A stretch of DNA of 64,000 bases from Phialocephala subalpina (Eukaryota > Ascomycota > Leotiomycetes > Helotiales > Mollisiaceae), in NCBI GenBank assembly GCA_900073065.1, contig FJOG01000025.1, positions 930,001 through 994,000 of the forward strand, written 5' to 3'. A model generated the notes under the pieces. That model was not told the origin of the DNA. It worked only from the letters and a program-made list of their open reading frames with translations, and did no database searches. The position numbers and the translations under genes were made by a program. This document shows positions 43,396 through 55,582 of the stretch, in pieces (the stretch's first letter is position 1; the number at the start of each line of letters is the position of its first letter).

Positions 43396-44661
43396 GACAT
43401 GCGGTGACCATATTGGGTGCCACGATCCGGACACAAGGCATGTGGGAGCATGAAGTTGAACACGGTTCTTTGTGGTAAGGTAATACCTTTCTTTGCGTTC
43501 TGATCGTATATCAGATGGAATGCCGAGCTGGGTGGCAGTTGGAGGTACAGGAAGGATCTTCGCCAAGAGTTCGTGAGAGATCAACTCGACGATGCTCGGG
43601 ATGCGGCTCTCCGAACACTCTTCCTGTAGATCAAGAACATTAGTTTCCAAACATCTCGATTCCACTTTCAAGTCCCACCCTGGAAGAGGATATCCGGACC
43701 ACGACCATTGTTGTTCAGCTTTTCCGGGTTTAAAGCCCAGACCAGTCGAGTCTAGCAACGTTGCCACAGCCGTTCAACCCGGGTAAGCCGAACTTACAAG
43801 ATGTTGTGGGGTAGTTAGTGCTGCTGTACCACCGAGACGGCTTCGACCGGAGAAACATAATTCTGGATCCGACGCCTGTCGCGAGTTAAAGCTTGGCAGA
43901 TTCGTCTGTTCACTGTCGAAGCGCGGCAAAACATCGCCGAGAGAATCGATATCCTCTAATCTTGATAGCACGGACGATAGATCAGAGTTCGATAATCTGT
44001 GATATCGAGAAGTGGACACGATGTACGCGGAGAAGAGATGGAAGTGGGACGGGAGTGGGACGGGAGTGGGATGCATCTTTGATATCGATAGGGTGAGCCC
44101 CATAAATTCACGTGCAGGTACCTCGAACCCCCTGAATATCCCGCGCTAGAAGGCTCCATGCGTTTTTCAGCTGCCATTCGCTCTTCTCCTCCTCGGTCAA
44201 ATCTCATCTTCCCCAGCCATGTCCCAGCCAACCCAACATCAAATCGGACACCGCACCGGAGGATTGGACAAATACCGAATAACCCAATCTGCACGGTAAG
44301 GCCCCATATACCAACCATCTACCCGCCCATGCATCACTTTGGCAGGTGCATTGCGACCTTGGATATTGGTCAGGGCTTCTTGCCGGGTGATTGGTCGAAA
44401 CGAGGAATGATCATCGGCAGCCCCTCAGTTACCCAAACCGTGAACCAAGATTAAGCATGACCATATCACGACCCTATCTTAACTGCATCGGGCTACAGAC
44501 TCGATGGAGGAGGGCCTGGTCAAGAGATCGATAAGCTTCGGTCCCACGTTGTACTGGTTGTCTATCGATCAAGGAAGATGCGCCAGCTGGAATTATAAGT
44601 GTATAACGTGTACATCTTCCCCTTTGGTCTTTTCTCTCACCAGCCACATGCGAGGTTCATA
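43396..44661. other. Intergenic; possible minus-strand gene not resolved
   Basis: On the minus strand, a frame around 43767-43500 (GYPLPGWDLKVESRCLETNV; ELISHELLAKILPVPPTATQ) and another at 44103-43780 look somewhat protein-like. I could not join them into one convincing gene, and I recognise no family. A short GGGAGTGGGAC tandem repeat (about three units) lies at 44041-44072. Confidence 0.3.
44041..44072. repeat. Short tandem repeat, 11-bp unit
   Basis: About three copies of GGGAGTGGGAC, the last ending in T. Confidence 0.7.
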
Positions 44662-47425
44662 ATGTTTCCTTTTCAAAGTTCAGAGTACCAGCAACTCCCA
44701 GTGGAGGAGAAGGTCGAGGATGAACAACCTCAGGCCCCGATTAAGAAACGAAACAACAAAGCGTTCGTTGCGCTTGTTGTGTGTTTGATCGCCTTCGCGT
44801 TGCTCTTTGCATTTTTAGGAACGAGGTCATCGAAGCATGATGATGAATCCCAGCAACAGATCTTTGAGGAGGCTGCAGAGGCCGAATTTGCCTCCTTCTT
44901 GAATGGAGAGGCGAGAGCTACGGGCCAGCAGTACTTGCTGGGTGTTGGGAAAGCCGATATCACGGGGTTAGTGTTGCCCAAAACCATGTGTGGAGTGTTG
45001 TTGACTTTGGTAGACCCGTGGTTGAACTCAATTTCATGGGATATGCATCTCTAGCCCAGATTGGAACCGGTTTACGACAACGGTATGCTACTCCCGTCCT
45101 TCTTAGGACACCGGGTCTAATGAACATAGGATCTATTCACGTGCCTTCATTGTTGGCGATGTCAATAATCCAGACAACCGATTTGTGTATTTGGTCCTTG
45201 ATACTGCCTGTGGAGACACCGCCATCCGTTATGGTATCCTCGAAGCATTGGCCAATTTGGGAACGGATTATTCTATGTATGGGCAGAGCAACGTGGCTGT
45301 GACCGGCACTCATGCTCATTCTGGACCTGGGGCTTGGCTTAACTATTTACTTCCGCAAATCACCAGCTTGGGATTTGACAAGCAGAGTTACCAAGCGATC
45401 GTTGATGGGTATGATCCTCTTGAATTTCACCATGTTCTGTACTAACACGTTTCAGTACGGTGCTTTCAATTCAGAGGGCTCACGCAAGCATTGCTCCTGG
45501 CTACTTGAGCTATGCTGACACTAACATTACGGATGCAAACATCAACCGTAGTCTTTTCGCCTATCTTGCCAACCCTGCTGCGGAGCGTGCTCAATATGAG
45601 ACCACTGTTGATACTACTTTGACAATGCTCCGTTTCCAACGAGCTTCTGACGGCTTGAGCACTGGTGTCTTGGCTTGGCACAGGTAAGAAATCTGCTTTC
45701 AGCGTCTTCGCGGTCCTGAAACAGGAATTGCAAACCAATTCCGGCCCACGTACTGACTTGTCTCAGTGTTCACGGAACCTCTATGCTGGAGAACAACACC
45801 CACGTCACTGGAGGCACGTTTTCCCAAATCCAACTGGATCTGCTTGACTAACTCGAGGCTGCAGATAACAAAGGTCTCAGCAGCTATCTCTTCGAGCAAG
45901 CAATGATATCGGATTCCTCCGCTGCTCCTGGATTCGTGGCAGCCTTCAGTCAGTCCAGCGTTGGTGATACATCGCCTAATGTTCTTGGAGCGTATTGTGA
46001 CGATGGATCTGGACTAAGATGTGGTGAAACGGAGCATAGTACTTGCAGTGGTACTAGTGAAGCTTGCCATGGGAGAGGTGAGTTAGGTTCTTGAGGGCAA
46101 CTTGAGACCGGGGCTAATGTGTTCAAGGTCCTGAATTCCAGAAACTTGATCTTGGCGTCTCTAGCTGTTATGAAATCGGTCGACGAGTGTACGCCGGTGC
46201 CAAGGCACTTTATGTAAGTTGTTTATACCTCAGATGTACGTCTTGCAGTGACTAACAAATTCCAGGACACTTTTGACAGCGTAGCAACACCAGTTGCTGA
46301 TTCCAGCGTTAAATTCTACCACGTAGGTTCATTTCTGGTCTTCACTCATTACCCGTTCTGACCGGAAAACAGACCTTCCATGACATGCAATACTACAGCT
46401 TCCCCCTCCCCAACGGAACCACGGTCCAAACCTGCCCTGCTGCCCTCGGCTACGGCTTCGCAGGAGGAACCACCGACGGACCCGGAGCATTCGACTTCGT
46501 GCAAGGCGACAACAACACCAACGCACAAAATCCCCTCTGGGTCGCCGTATCCGGTCTTCTCAAAACTCCCAGCGCCGCACAAGTAGCCTGTCAATCACCC
46601 AAACCCATTCTCCTCGATGTGGGCGAGATGGATGAACCGTACGCATGGTCTCCCAATATCGTTGACATCCAATCCTTCCGTGTTGGCCAATTCATCATCA
46701 TCGTTTCGCCCTCAGAAGCAACCACCATGACGGGTCGTCGCTGGAAAGCTGCAGTAGCAGCAGCAGCCACCAACGCCTCCATCACTTCCTCCACACCCAA
46801 AGTCGTTCTGGGCGGTCCGGCAAACACTTATGCTCATTATGCCGCCACCCCAGAAGAGTATGGAGTCCAAAGATACGAAGGTGCTAGCACACTTTACGGT
46901 CCCTGGGAATCATACGCTTATATCCATCTCTCGACTTCAATGATTGGATACCTAGCAGCGAGCAACACTTCTACCCCACCAGCAGGCCCCTCACCCCCAG
47001 ACAACAGTGACTCCTCCCTCTCCTTCATAACGGGCGTCGTCTACGACGGAACCGACATCGGCAAATCCTTCGGTCAAGTCCTCTCTCAACCCAACGCTTC
47101 CTACCCCATCGGCTCCGTCGTGAATGCTACATTCGTCGGAGCTAATCCTCGCAACAATCTCCGTCTCGAAGGAACATTCACCGAAGTTCAGCAGTTGGTA
47201 AATGGAGTATGGACGGCTGTGAGAGACGATAAGGATTGGTTTTTGAGTTATAGTTGGTATAGGGATAATGGGTTGACGGGGACGAGTCATGTGGTTGTTA
47301 GTTGGGAGACGGAGACGTATGCGGAGACGGGGACGTATAGGATTGTTTATTATGGGGATCATAAGGATTTGATTGGGACGATTACGGCGTTTAATGGGAC
47401 GAGTGGGAATTTTACGTTGACTTAG
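44662..47425 (+). CDS. Neutral ceramidase, type II membrane-anchored
   Basis: Nine exons: 44662-44966, 45014-45082, 45130-45408, 45456-45683, 45767-45813, 45865-46077, 46128-46213, 46266-46322 and 46373-47425, giving 778 residues. A 30-residue cytosolic tail and one helix (FVALVVCLIAFALLFAFLG) replace a cleaved signal peptide. Family marks: LLGVGKADITGPVVELNFMG, GTHAHSGPGAWLNYLLPQIT, VHGTSMLENNTHVTG, and SVGDTSPNVLGAYCDDGSG, which contains the catalytic serine of the GDxSPN motif. The C-terminal immunoglobulin-like domain contains ATFVGANPRNNLRLEGTFTE. The enzyme splits ceramide into sphingoid base and fatty acid outside the cell or in the secretory lumen. The intron at 45814-45864 appears to start with GC, not GT; using GC restores VTGDNKGLSSYLFEQ. 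Confidence 0.9.
45814..45864 (+). other. Putative GC-AG intron in the ceramidase gene
   Basis: The exon ends GTCACTGGAG and the intron begins GCACGT, with a TGACTAACT branch-like site and a CTGCAG acceptor. The nearest GT donor (45817) would produce an immediate stop. GC-AG introns are a known minor class in fungi. Confidence 0.65.
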
Positions 47426-48867
47426 GGGAAGTTAGTGGGGATGATGGGATGATGGAATGAATTGATGGAAATGTTTGATGGTATTGAATGTTCGTTTGCA
47501 TGATGAAAGTCTGTTCTTGGACTCGAGCGGAGGGCGATTTTCACCTACATGTTTCGGGACGATATCACAAAGGTCGTTCTACCAAAATTCTATTCAGCAA
47601 GTGCCTGCGGCTCTCGTTCCTTTTGCTTTCAAACTTGAGTCCTTTGTCGGCGAGGAAGGGGAAAGATGGGGATAGTGGACACAGGCTCAGTTCTGAGGAG
47701 GAGTGGTGCCGTTGTCTCGCCCATCAGCTTCCCTCGGAGTTCTTTCCTTTGTTTCTCTCTTTCTTACTTTCACATCCGTCTCCCAGAGCAGATGCTCCAC
47801 AAGATACATCTCGTCCATTTGCGATGGTGCCTTCAGTTCGCTTTGCCATTCCTCGCATGCTCTTCCTGCATCACGTCAATGCGGGTTGAATGCCGCCTTC
47901 ACTAAAGCTTGGGTGGCGTGCTTTGGATTGGTAAACGGATTCATCCCTTTGAGGTTGCGGTGTGGTCTTGTGTGCACTCTACTTTCTTTCCGAGTCAAGT
48001 CAAGCGATTCCTTGCAATGGTTCTAGTCATGCCTAGGTGCTGTTTTCGTATGTGACGTATTGCATTGTCTTTACGCGAGAAGGGTCGCTTAGCTCCACCT
48101 TGTCGGTATGGGCATGTATTATGTAGGCAGTAGTAAGTCGGGCTAGGGAGCGTAAACATAGTGTTCGGATGATAGACCGCAATGTGACGCTGGAGATCTC
48201 GGTTCGTTGCACTACCATAGCTGCACTGAGTGCATGAGTGTGGTTTGATATGGACGTCTAGATGTTTTCTAGGGGAATATTAGTATTATGAACAAATATT
48301 ACGTAGCTCAAACTTTGAACGCTCACCTTAGTAGGTACGGCTTATCAGTGCCATAAATTCTTGAGCAAGACCCCCATTGACACCCAGATGCTGCCTGAAT
48401 ATGCTTTTCCATATGTTTTCTAGCATTCCATCAGCTTCGCTGTTCCATGAAACAAAGAATCCATGTACCTGAGGCGATTCACATCTATAAAAGCTTCAGA
48501 GCAAGATCTCCATCCACATGGATATTTTCCGATCCAAATGTGAATGAATCGAAAACACTCTAGACCTCGATGGCTAGACTGCCTGTGCGAAGGACTTGCA
48601 TGTCCTTCGATAGGGGTAGCACTCGGATTCGGTGCTAAAGGACCCCATCGAGTCCCTGAAATATGTTCTACGCCCCAATATTGCTCCAAAAGTTGACTTA
48701 GTGTTTGTTCAGAATTCTCTTGGCTAGCAGATGATTCTGGATCTAAGGTATATACAGTCTCATACTGGGCGGTACAGTGGTACTCTAGTTGGCAAGAATT
48801 GCTAATAACAAATTAGCGAACAATGAGGAAAGGATTACCTATTCGTCTATCTAGGAATATGCAGCCT
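47426..48867. other. Intergenic; weak zinc-finger-like relic
   Basis: No intact gene. A minus-strand frame around 48689-48420 reads YPCGWRSCSEAFIDVNRLRY, which looks like half of a C2H2 finger. It lacks a clear second half, so I do not call a gene. Confidence 0.35.
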
Positions 48868-50224
48868 TTATTCTTGAAAATCATAAAATTTGAACTGACC
48901 AGACAATAGCACCCCTCTGATCAAGCGATGGTGCTTACACTGGCCACAACTAGGGCGGGGGCATAACCCTGCGGAGAAGCCTTTGCCATCGATAATCATA
49001 GACATGCTAACGTCCGACTCGGGGAATACTGAGCTCTCCCACATCTCCCGGTCTATAAATTCCCTCCTCTGTTTCCCTTCGAGCAAAAGGTAGCTTCCCT
49101 CGATGACCCGGTCCTCGCCGGGGCAGTCTTCGAAACTCACATCCTAGCATCAACTCGAAAACATCCTAGTATCTGAACTATCGATATGCGAGCCGTTGAG
49201 TTCTGCCTAACGTATCGGTAAATGTGATACAATCCTCCATTGATAAACACGGTATTCTGGATATGCTGCTCCGGAGCTGGCGAAGCAATGCGTAAATTTC
49301 GAGGTTGGTTTTGAGGATCTGTTCGAGGAGCTTGAGTACCGTTGTTGACAGCCCTCCAAAGGTCTCAAGGAGCTCTCTCACAATCTTCTCCATCCCGATA
49401 ACATGCTTAAATGTAGCCCATGAAGATCGGGAGATCGAAATCAGACTTCGCTTTGATGAATACGGTCGAGGGACTGCTTCGTGGCGAGATGTTGGACTTG
49501 GACGACTCGACGGATGTCTTCAACACCAACCCTTGTACCCGCGCATATTTGCACGAGTCAGTTTGCATGCACGGTTGTTGCGTCTGAGCGATCTTGAGTT
49601 CTTGAAATTCGTCAGTAGCACGCTCAGCTGTATCTCGGCACCTGGAGGAGTTCTCTTCGATGGTCTTCGTCCTAGTTTCAATCTTCGAGGTCATTGACCT
49701 GCTGCAGATCAGCACAAACTCGAGCTCTTCTTGGTTTTGAGGTGCAACAAACGCTATGTTGATCCGCATAAGCAGATTCATTGCCACGATCTTTGCGAGA
49801 ATCACGGCTCTGAACTTCTCGACTTCCTCCTTCATCTGAACGACCCAGTGACCCTGCCTAAACTGGCAAACAACTGAACGTTTCATTTCACGGAGTCTTG
49901 TGGTAACCTCAGGACCATTCATCGCAATCTTGAACTTCTCAATATTTTCCAGAAATCCTGCAAAGGCATTTGCACTGCTAATGCCATGATCTTCACAGCA
50001 TTCACATAGCTGGCGTCTCCTCCGTGATCTAAAGCTCCATGATTCAGCTGCTGGAGCAGGACTTCGAGATGTCCCAGCTCCGTGCAGACGGTTCGAATGT
50101 CATATTTCGCTCCGCCGGTCTCGTGCAAAGCTTTGCGAATCAAATTCAGGATGCTGATTACCGAAGACGAAGTTTCCGAATGAGAAGCCAAAGGCTGGTG
50201 CCGCCATGGAAGTAGAAGCGTCAT
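48868..50224 (-). pseudogene. Broken gene: fungal N-terminal helical domain plus ubiquitin-like domain
   Basis: Read from about 50224 leftward. A helical N-terminal domain (ISILNLIRKALHETGGAKYD, ELGHLEVLLQQLNHG) breaks at about 49940: one missing C turns DF-LENIEKF into a shifted frame. The next frame runs FLENIEKFKIAMNGPEVTTR, then MNLLMRINIAF, and stops. A further frame gives MEKIVRELLETFGGLSTTVL and TDTLGRTQRLAYR, followed by a stop. Then FRY-stop-DVFELML, with TAG where Trp is expected, and another shift into FEDCPGEDRVIEGSYLLLEG, VFPESDVSMSMII and CPRPSCG, the end of the ubiquitin-like domain. This architecture is common in Pezizomycotina proteins of unknown role. At least four disruptions mark it as a pseudogene. 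Confidence 0.65.
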
Positions 50225-50880
50225 ATACAGCGATTTCTGATATATTTCGAGACTGTATTTCAGCTCAAATATTCGAGCTCAAAGGAAAAAAGTCGAGTCA
50301 AGAGCCTCGTTGAATTTTCGAGGAAGAGAAAGTAGGGCGGACGACATCCTGGTGCGTGTGTTGTGCATGCAACCCGTGATTCTGCCTTACGAAGTGTGGT
50401 GGCTGAGTTGGCCAGTTGAGGATTTCTACCTTCTCATTCGCTTTCCTCTTGAACATATTTTCCACTAGAGACACAACAAGAATCTTCTCTGCTTGGGAGC
50501 ACAATAGAAATCGCAGACAAAAAGAGTACCTGAATCTCTCAATATATGATTCCGCACACTCAACAAATTGTTGAGCAACATACACTCGCAATAAGTATCG
50601 TGTAGAAATGAAAGATTGACGAAAAGGGATGAAATGGGAAATCATATTATTGAAAAATCTCAACGCGAATAAACGGAAGAGAATACTTTTGCTGTCTCAA
50701 TCCCCTCAAATCTGAATGACGAATCGCGGGGTATTCCCACACACGTGACTACCCCTCCTTCGTCATCGAAGTCGTCTTACATCTCCCGGAAACATCTTTG
50801 GAATCATCTGAATCGTCTCTCATATAAACCCAATTCATCTCTCAAACAAACAGCAACAGTTGAAAAGATCAAAAGCAACC
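50225..50880. other. Divergent intergenic region
   Basis: Between the ubiquitin-like-domain pseudogene (-) and the DUF427 gene (+). No other feature was seen. Confidence 0.4.
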
Positions 50881-51425
50881 ATGACGAAAGGAAAAGCCAC
50901 CGCCACAGTCCAAGGCAGGAAGATTGCCGAAACAGATGAGTATGAGGTTGTTGAGGGGAACATCTACGTGAGTTTCCATTCACTATTTTCTGAATCCAGG
51001 AGATCGATGAAAGGAACTGACAATAATTAGTTCCCACCCTCGTAAGCCCTTGGAACCCTATCGAGCTGTTCCTACTTACAGATTGCAGCTCAGTCAACAC
51101 CTCAATGTTGACCAAAACGGATCACTCTACCCATTGTCCATGGAAGGGAGATGCTTCGTACTATAGCATCAATCTTGATAGTGTGTTCTTTCTTTCGTTA
51201 ATGGAGTTGTAGGAAGGTTGATGGAAGGAGACCGGTGCTGATGTGAAGCAGAGACTGAGTTGAAGAATGCTGCTTGGTACTACCCTACACCCTCTGACAA
51301 GGCGAAGAATATCAAGGATTATGTAGCTTTCTGTGAGTGTTTTCCTCTCTTGATGTGAGGTGTTGGACGATGACGGCTGATGACTGGGGGTAGATAAGAA
51401 TATTGTTGATGTTAAGGCTGAGTGA
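50881..51425 (+). CDS. DUF427 domain protein
   Basis: Five exons, 50881-50967, 51031-51041 (11 nt), 51089-51180, 51252-51332 and 51394-51425, give a compact 100-residue protein with no long uninterrupted frame. Spliced, it reads EYEVVEGNIYFPPSSVNTSM, TDHSTHCPWKGDASYYSINL and AAWYYPTPSDKAKNIKDYVA, then FYKNIVDVKAE and a stop. These are the hallmark CPWKG, AAWYYPxP and FYKNxV motifs of DUF427, a small beta-rich domain of unknown activity. Phase is consistent at all four introns. The 11-nt exon is unusual; I chose the acceptor at 51088 over one at 51081 because only it keeps the DUF427 frame. It is convergent with the phosphoesterase gene. Confidence 0.85.
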
Positions 51426-51596
51426 GGGAGCTGTGTTGGGATGAAAATGTAGCTCAGAAAATTGAAACTATTGCTTGTCCGGGGAATGAGAATGACAGAA
51501 TTGCCTCTGTGAATGTGTGAGCAGCTTTGTTCATTAGGTATCTCATCACAAGTGAGCCATCCAGGCCTCACTTCCTCTCGCCTTTTCATCGGGCCT

Positions 51597-52616
51597 TCAT
51601 AATTCCACAACCTCGACTGGATTACCAGGATCAGTCGTAGATTGCCATACAATAGCAGCATTGACCAGCAACCCACCATTCCCGCCCCTTGGCCCGACCA
51701 TCAACCTCTGCCACAGAATTCCCTTCACTCCAAACCATAGTACTTTCAATGAATCCCACCAAGCCATGCTTGGGAGGAGGTCCATGATGACCCCACCTTC
51801 CGACCTGCCCATCAGCCTCTCATATGCAGCTTGGCCCTGATCCCAGAAGACAGCTTCACGGCCATGTCCCGAGTGTATATGTCCGAAAACATGGAGTCGT
51901 GGCTTCACAAGCCAGATCTCCTCGAGAAGTCCTGCACAGCCTAGGTTGAGGTCGAGATGGTAGCGCGGAGGAGTATGTGTGATGAGGACATCGGTCTCGA
52001 GAGGGATCCGATTCTCCCAAGGAGCCTTTTCTCGATCATATTGGAATCTGCACACATCAGCTCTGCACCTCCAACAATCAAGGATCACTCACGCGAAGTC
52101 ACTCCCACCACATTTCGGGATGTCAGGAGCCCCATAGAAGTTCAACTTCCTACCACCCTTAAACTTCAACGTAACAGACTTATGCTCCAAATAATGTATA
52201 TTTCCTAACCTTAACTTCTTCCCCTTATCCTCCTCCTTCCTACTCTTCTGATCAAAATAACTATCATGATTCCCCGCAATAACAATCTTCTCCTTATGCG
52301 GTAATGAAGCCAACCAATCCAATTGAGCCTGTATCTCCTTCACTGTACCTGCGTTTGTCAAATCTCCAGCATGGATCAGGACATCGCCATTGGGGATGTT
52401 GATTGTGTTTGTGTGGGTGTCTGATATGCAGACAACTTTGACGAGAGGTTTGTTGTGTGGTGGTTTAAAGGGCGCGCCGCGGAGGAAGAGGAAGGTAGAG
52501 TAGAGGATGCTGATTAGGGCTCGAAGGGGAGAGGAGAGGAAGTTGTCGAGTGTGGTGGGAGGGTCGAACATGTTGGATCGTCGGGACCATGGCCATTGTG
52601 TTGTGCGTTTCGCCAT
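51597..52616 (-). CDS. Calcineurin-like metallophosphoesterase
   Basis: Two exons on the minus strand, 52616-52093 and 52047-51597, with a 45-nt intron, giving 324 residues. The metal-site motifs are in order: CISDTHTN (D-x-H), HAGDLTN (GD), IAGNHDSYFD (GNHD), DVLITHTPP (H) and VFGHIHSGHG (GH-x-H). A hydrophobic stretch at about residues 33-47 (ISILYSTFLFLRG) may anchor the protein in a membrane. It resembles the Ser/Thr-phosphatase-like/UPF0046 branch acting on phosphoesters; the substrate is unknown. A second ATG 15 codons in is possible. Confidence 0.87.
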
Positions 52617-53033
52617 GTTGTAGAAGTCGAGGTGACACGGAGGAGATTGTTGGTGGACGAAGGAAGGGGCAGTGATGAAGTGCCACCTACATTGAGTGCT
52701 TGTAGAGGTCGTAACACATGTCTTCTGTGTTCACAGAGAGAGACTGTCGCGATTTCAACTAAGGTTACTTGTCCTTGCGACGGACTCTCAGCGGAACTCA
52801 GGCGGAATCAAGCGGAATCAGGCGGGGAAGGATCGTCGACAGGGATGTGAGCTCCAGAAGCAAGCTGGAACTAGAACATGGCCCCTAAGCGACGTCATCT
52901 ACTGTACCGTAGCTGTCATGCAGTACTAAAATGCCACGAAGAAATGCCAACTTTCGAGGAGAAGTCTGAGTCTTCTTCGACAAACTATTCACATTCACAT
53001 CTGGAGACTTTCTCAGTGTATTGGGAAGGCACA
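52617..53033. other. Divergent promoter region
   Basis: Shared upstream region of the phosphoesterase and TMEM16 genes. A degenerate 10-12-bp tandem (GCGGAATCA-type units) lies at about 52795-52830. Confidence 0.4.
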
Positions 53034-55582
53034 ATGGCAGGACTCAAGACGCTCTATGAGCCGAATCTAGATTTAGAGAACGCGCTGCATACAAACTTTG
53101 AGTACGTCTGCCGTGCCCCGCGATGGTTGTTGTTGACTTTTACAGTGTTGATTACGTCCTTGACTATCGGTTTGCAACAACAAGTGAGCCACAGTGTCCT
53201 TCTTCATTTCGGTTACTGACATTTGGCAGGCAAAGCAGCTGCAGAAGAGGGATTCGTGAAGCTGATTCAAGCTCTCAACGATGTCGGCCTCTCCACCGAA
53301 GTTCGAAATGGAGATAACTGCGCGGTCCTGATATTCGTGAAGATAGCCTCGGATAGACATCTGCGAGCAGAGGTATACCGATCGAGAGTGCAAGACTGGC
53401 TTTATGGCATACGAACAGCAGCCCCCGAGAAGGAAATGCAGACGAATCTGAACCAAGAGCCGATAACCGAAGCAGAAAGATTACGACTCACATACCTCCT
53501 GATCACGAAGCCGAGAAATGAGGGAGGGGCTGGTGTTACACCCAAGAGCGGAGAGTGGAAAGGCGTTGAGTCTATATTCGCTCTGCACGACCATACATTC
53601 AACAAGAAATGGATTAAAGAGTTGGCAGGGAAGACTTTTCTAGGTGCAAAAGACCTGGAAGAGATCAAGGATAAGTTTGGAGAGAAGATTGCTTTTTACT
53701 TTGCATTCTTACAATCCTACTTCTTGTTCTTGATCTTCCCGGCTGGATTTGGATTCGGTGCTTGGGTCCTGCTTGGGAAGTTCTCACCGTGGTACGCCAT
53801 TGTGAATGCTTTCTGGTGTGTATTCTTCGTTGAATACTGGAAGAAGCAAGAGACGGACTTAGCTGTTCAGTGGGGTGTTCGAGGGGTCTCGAAGATTCAG
53901 CATAAGCGGCCGGCTTTCAGACATGAAAGTGTCGTCAAGGATCCTATTACGGGCGAAGACATCAAGGTCTATTCTCCGATTAAGAGACTATCGAGGCAGT
54001 TGCTGCAGGTTCCATTTGCACTTGTTTCTGCTCTTGTCCTTGGAAGCCTGATTGCAGGATGTTTTGCTATTGAGATCTTCATTTCTGAGATCTATGACGG
54101 TCCTTTCAAGACTTACCTGGTATGTGATGTCGAAGACTAAAAGAGTCTTTCTAACTTTTACAGGTCTTCACACCAACTGTAATTCTTACGACTGTGATGC
54201 CAACATTATCAGCAATGTTGACAGGATTTGCTCAGAAACTTACGGACGTCGAGAACTATGAGACACAAGATGGTAGGTTCACCATGAGCAAGGAGTTCTA
54301 GTCTAACTCTCGGTAGCATACGAAGCAGCTATGGTGTCGAAAATATTCGTCCTAAACTTCATCACCTCATACCTCCCTATCTTCCTTACAGCTTTCGTCT
54401 ATGTTCCGTTTGCTCAGATTCTGGTACCGCATCTGGATATCTTCCAAATTGCTGTAAAGCCATTTGCGGAGAATGAGAAGCAGATGACAGCACCCAAGGT
54501 TGGATTCCAAATCAATCCAGACAGGCTGAAGAAGCAAGTCATTTACTTCACAGTCACGGCACAGATTGTCAACTTCGCATTGGAAGTCGTGGTTCCGTAC
54601 GTGAAGCGCAAGGTGTTCAAGAAAGTGAAGGAAGTGAAGGCTGATAGAGCAGCTAAGCGTGGAGGAGGTGCTGCGGATCCAGGTGCAGACGATCATCCCG
54701 AAGAGGCTGCATTCTTGGTTCGAGTGCGGAACGAAGCCGAGCTTAATCATTATGATGTTACGACTGACTTCAGAGAGATGATTATCCAGTTTGGTAGGCT
54801 CATCAGTTGCTTTGAACTAGCGTGTGCTAACCGAGCCAGGATACTTGTCCCTTTTCTCCGTTGTTTGGCCATTGACTGCCGTTTCTTTCTTCATCAACAA
54901 TTGGATTGAACTGCGTGGAGATGCTGTGAAGATTGCTCTGGAGACACAGCGACCTGTTCCTTGGCGCGCAGATTCGATTGGCCCATGGTTGGATGCTCTA
55001 GGATTCTTGGCATGGCTCGGAAGTTTGACCTCTGCTGCCCTCGTCTATCTCTTCACCGGTGATGGCCTTGGGCCCGATGGAGCACCATGGAGCATCAAGG
55101 GATGGGGACTTCTACTCACGATGTTTTTCTCTGAGCATATTTTCCTTGGTATCCAGCTTGGTGTCAGGAAGGCACTGAGCAAGATTGACAGCCCAGGACT
55201 GCAAAAGGAGAGGGCAGAAAGATTTCTCGTCCGAAAGTAAGTTGTCTTTACCCGATCTGCAGTAATATACTTACAATGCTAGGCAATACATTTCCGAGTC
55301 CATGGGTCAAGAAGCTGCTGAGAAGGCAGCTGCCGGCGGTATCGAAGCCGGAGAGAAAATCAGCCGAAGCACTCTCGAGGAAGAGGCTAGACAATCAACT
55401 CTGAAAGGCCATAGAACTCCAGAGGAAAGATTCTGGCAACGCCAAAGAGTTCAAGCTGAGACAATTGCGGTTGGCAGAGGCTTCATTGCGAGGGTACGTG
55501 CCCACAATCTCCAGGAATTGGGTGTCGCTAACATGTGCAGGCTGCGCCTAACGAGACGAAGGAGACGAAGAAAGAATTGTGA
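53034..55582 (+). CDS. TMEM16/anoctamin family protein (Ist2-like)
   Basis: Eight exons: 53034-53101, 53146-53183, 53230-54119, 54164-54272, 54317-54793, 54840-55236, 55283-55493 and 55541-55582, giving 743 residues. The cytosolic N-terminal domain (GFVKLIQALNDVGLSTEVRN, WLYGIRTAAPEKEM) precedes the membrane block that opens with FYFAFLQSYFLFLIFPAGFG, then FWCVFFVEYWKKQE. Later helices are FVLNFITSYLPIFLTAFVYV and FGYLSLFSVVWPLTAVSFFI. FFINNWIELRGDAVKIALET is a highly conserved anoctamin stretch. TMEM16 proteins are lipid scramblases or ion channels; the fungal members resemble yeast Ist2, an ER-plasma membrane tether, and afTMEM16, a scramblase. I chose ATG 53034 (MAGLKTLYEPNLD). Introns are 44-46 nt. 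Confidence 0.9.

Noticed and set aside
48420..48689. C2H2 zinc-finger-like frame
   Set aside because: Only the first Cys pair is convincing; the His pair spacing is wrong and no exon context was found.
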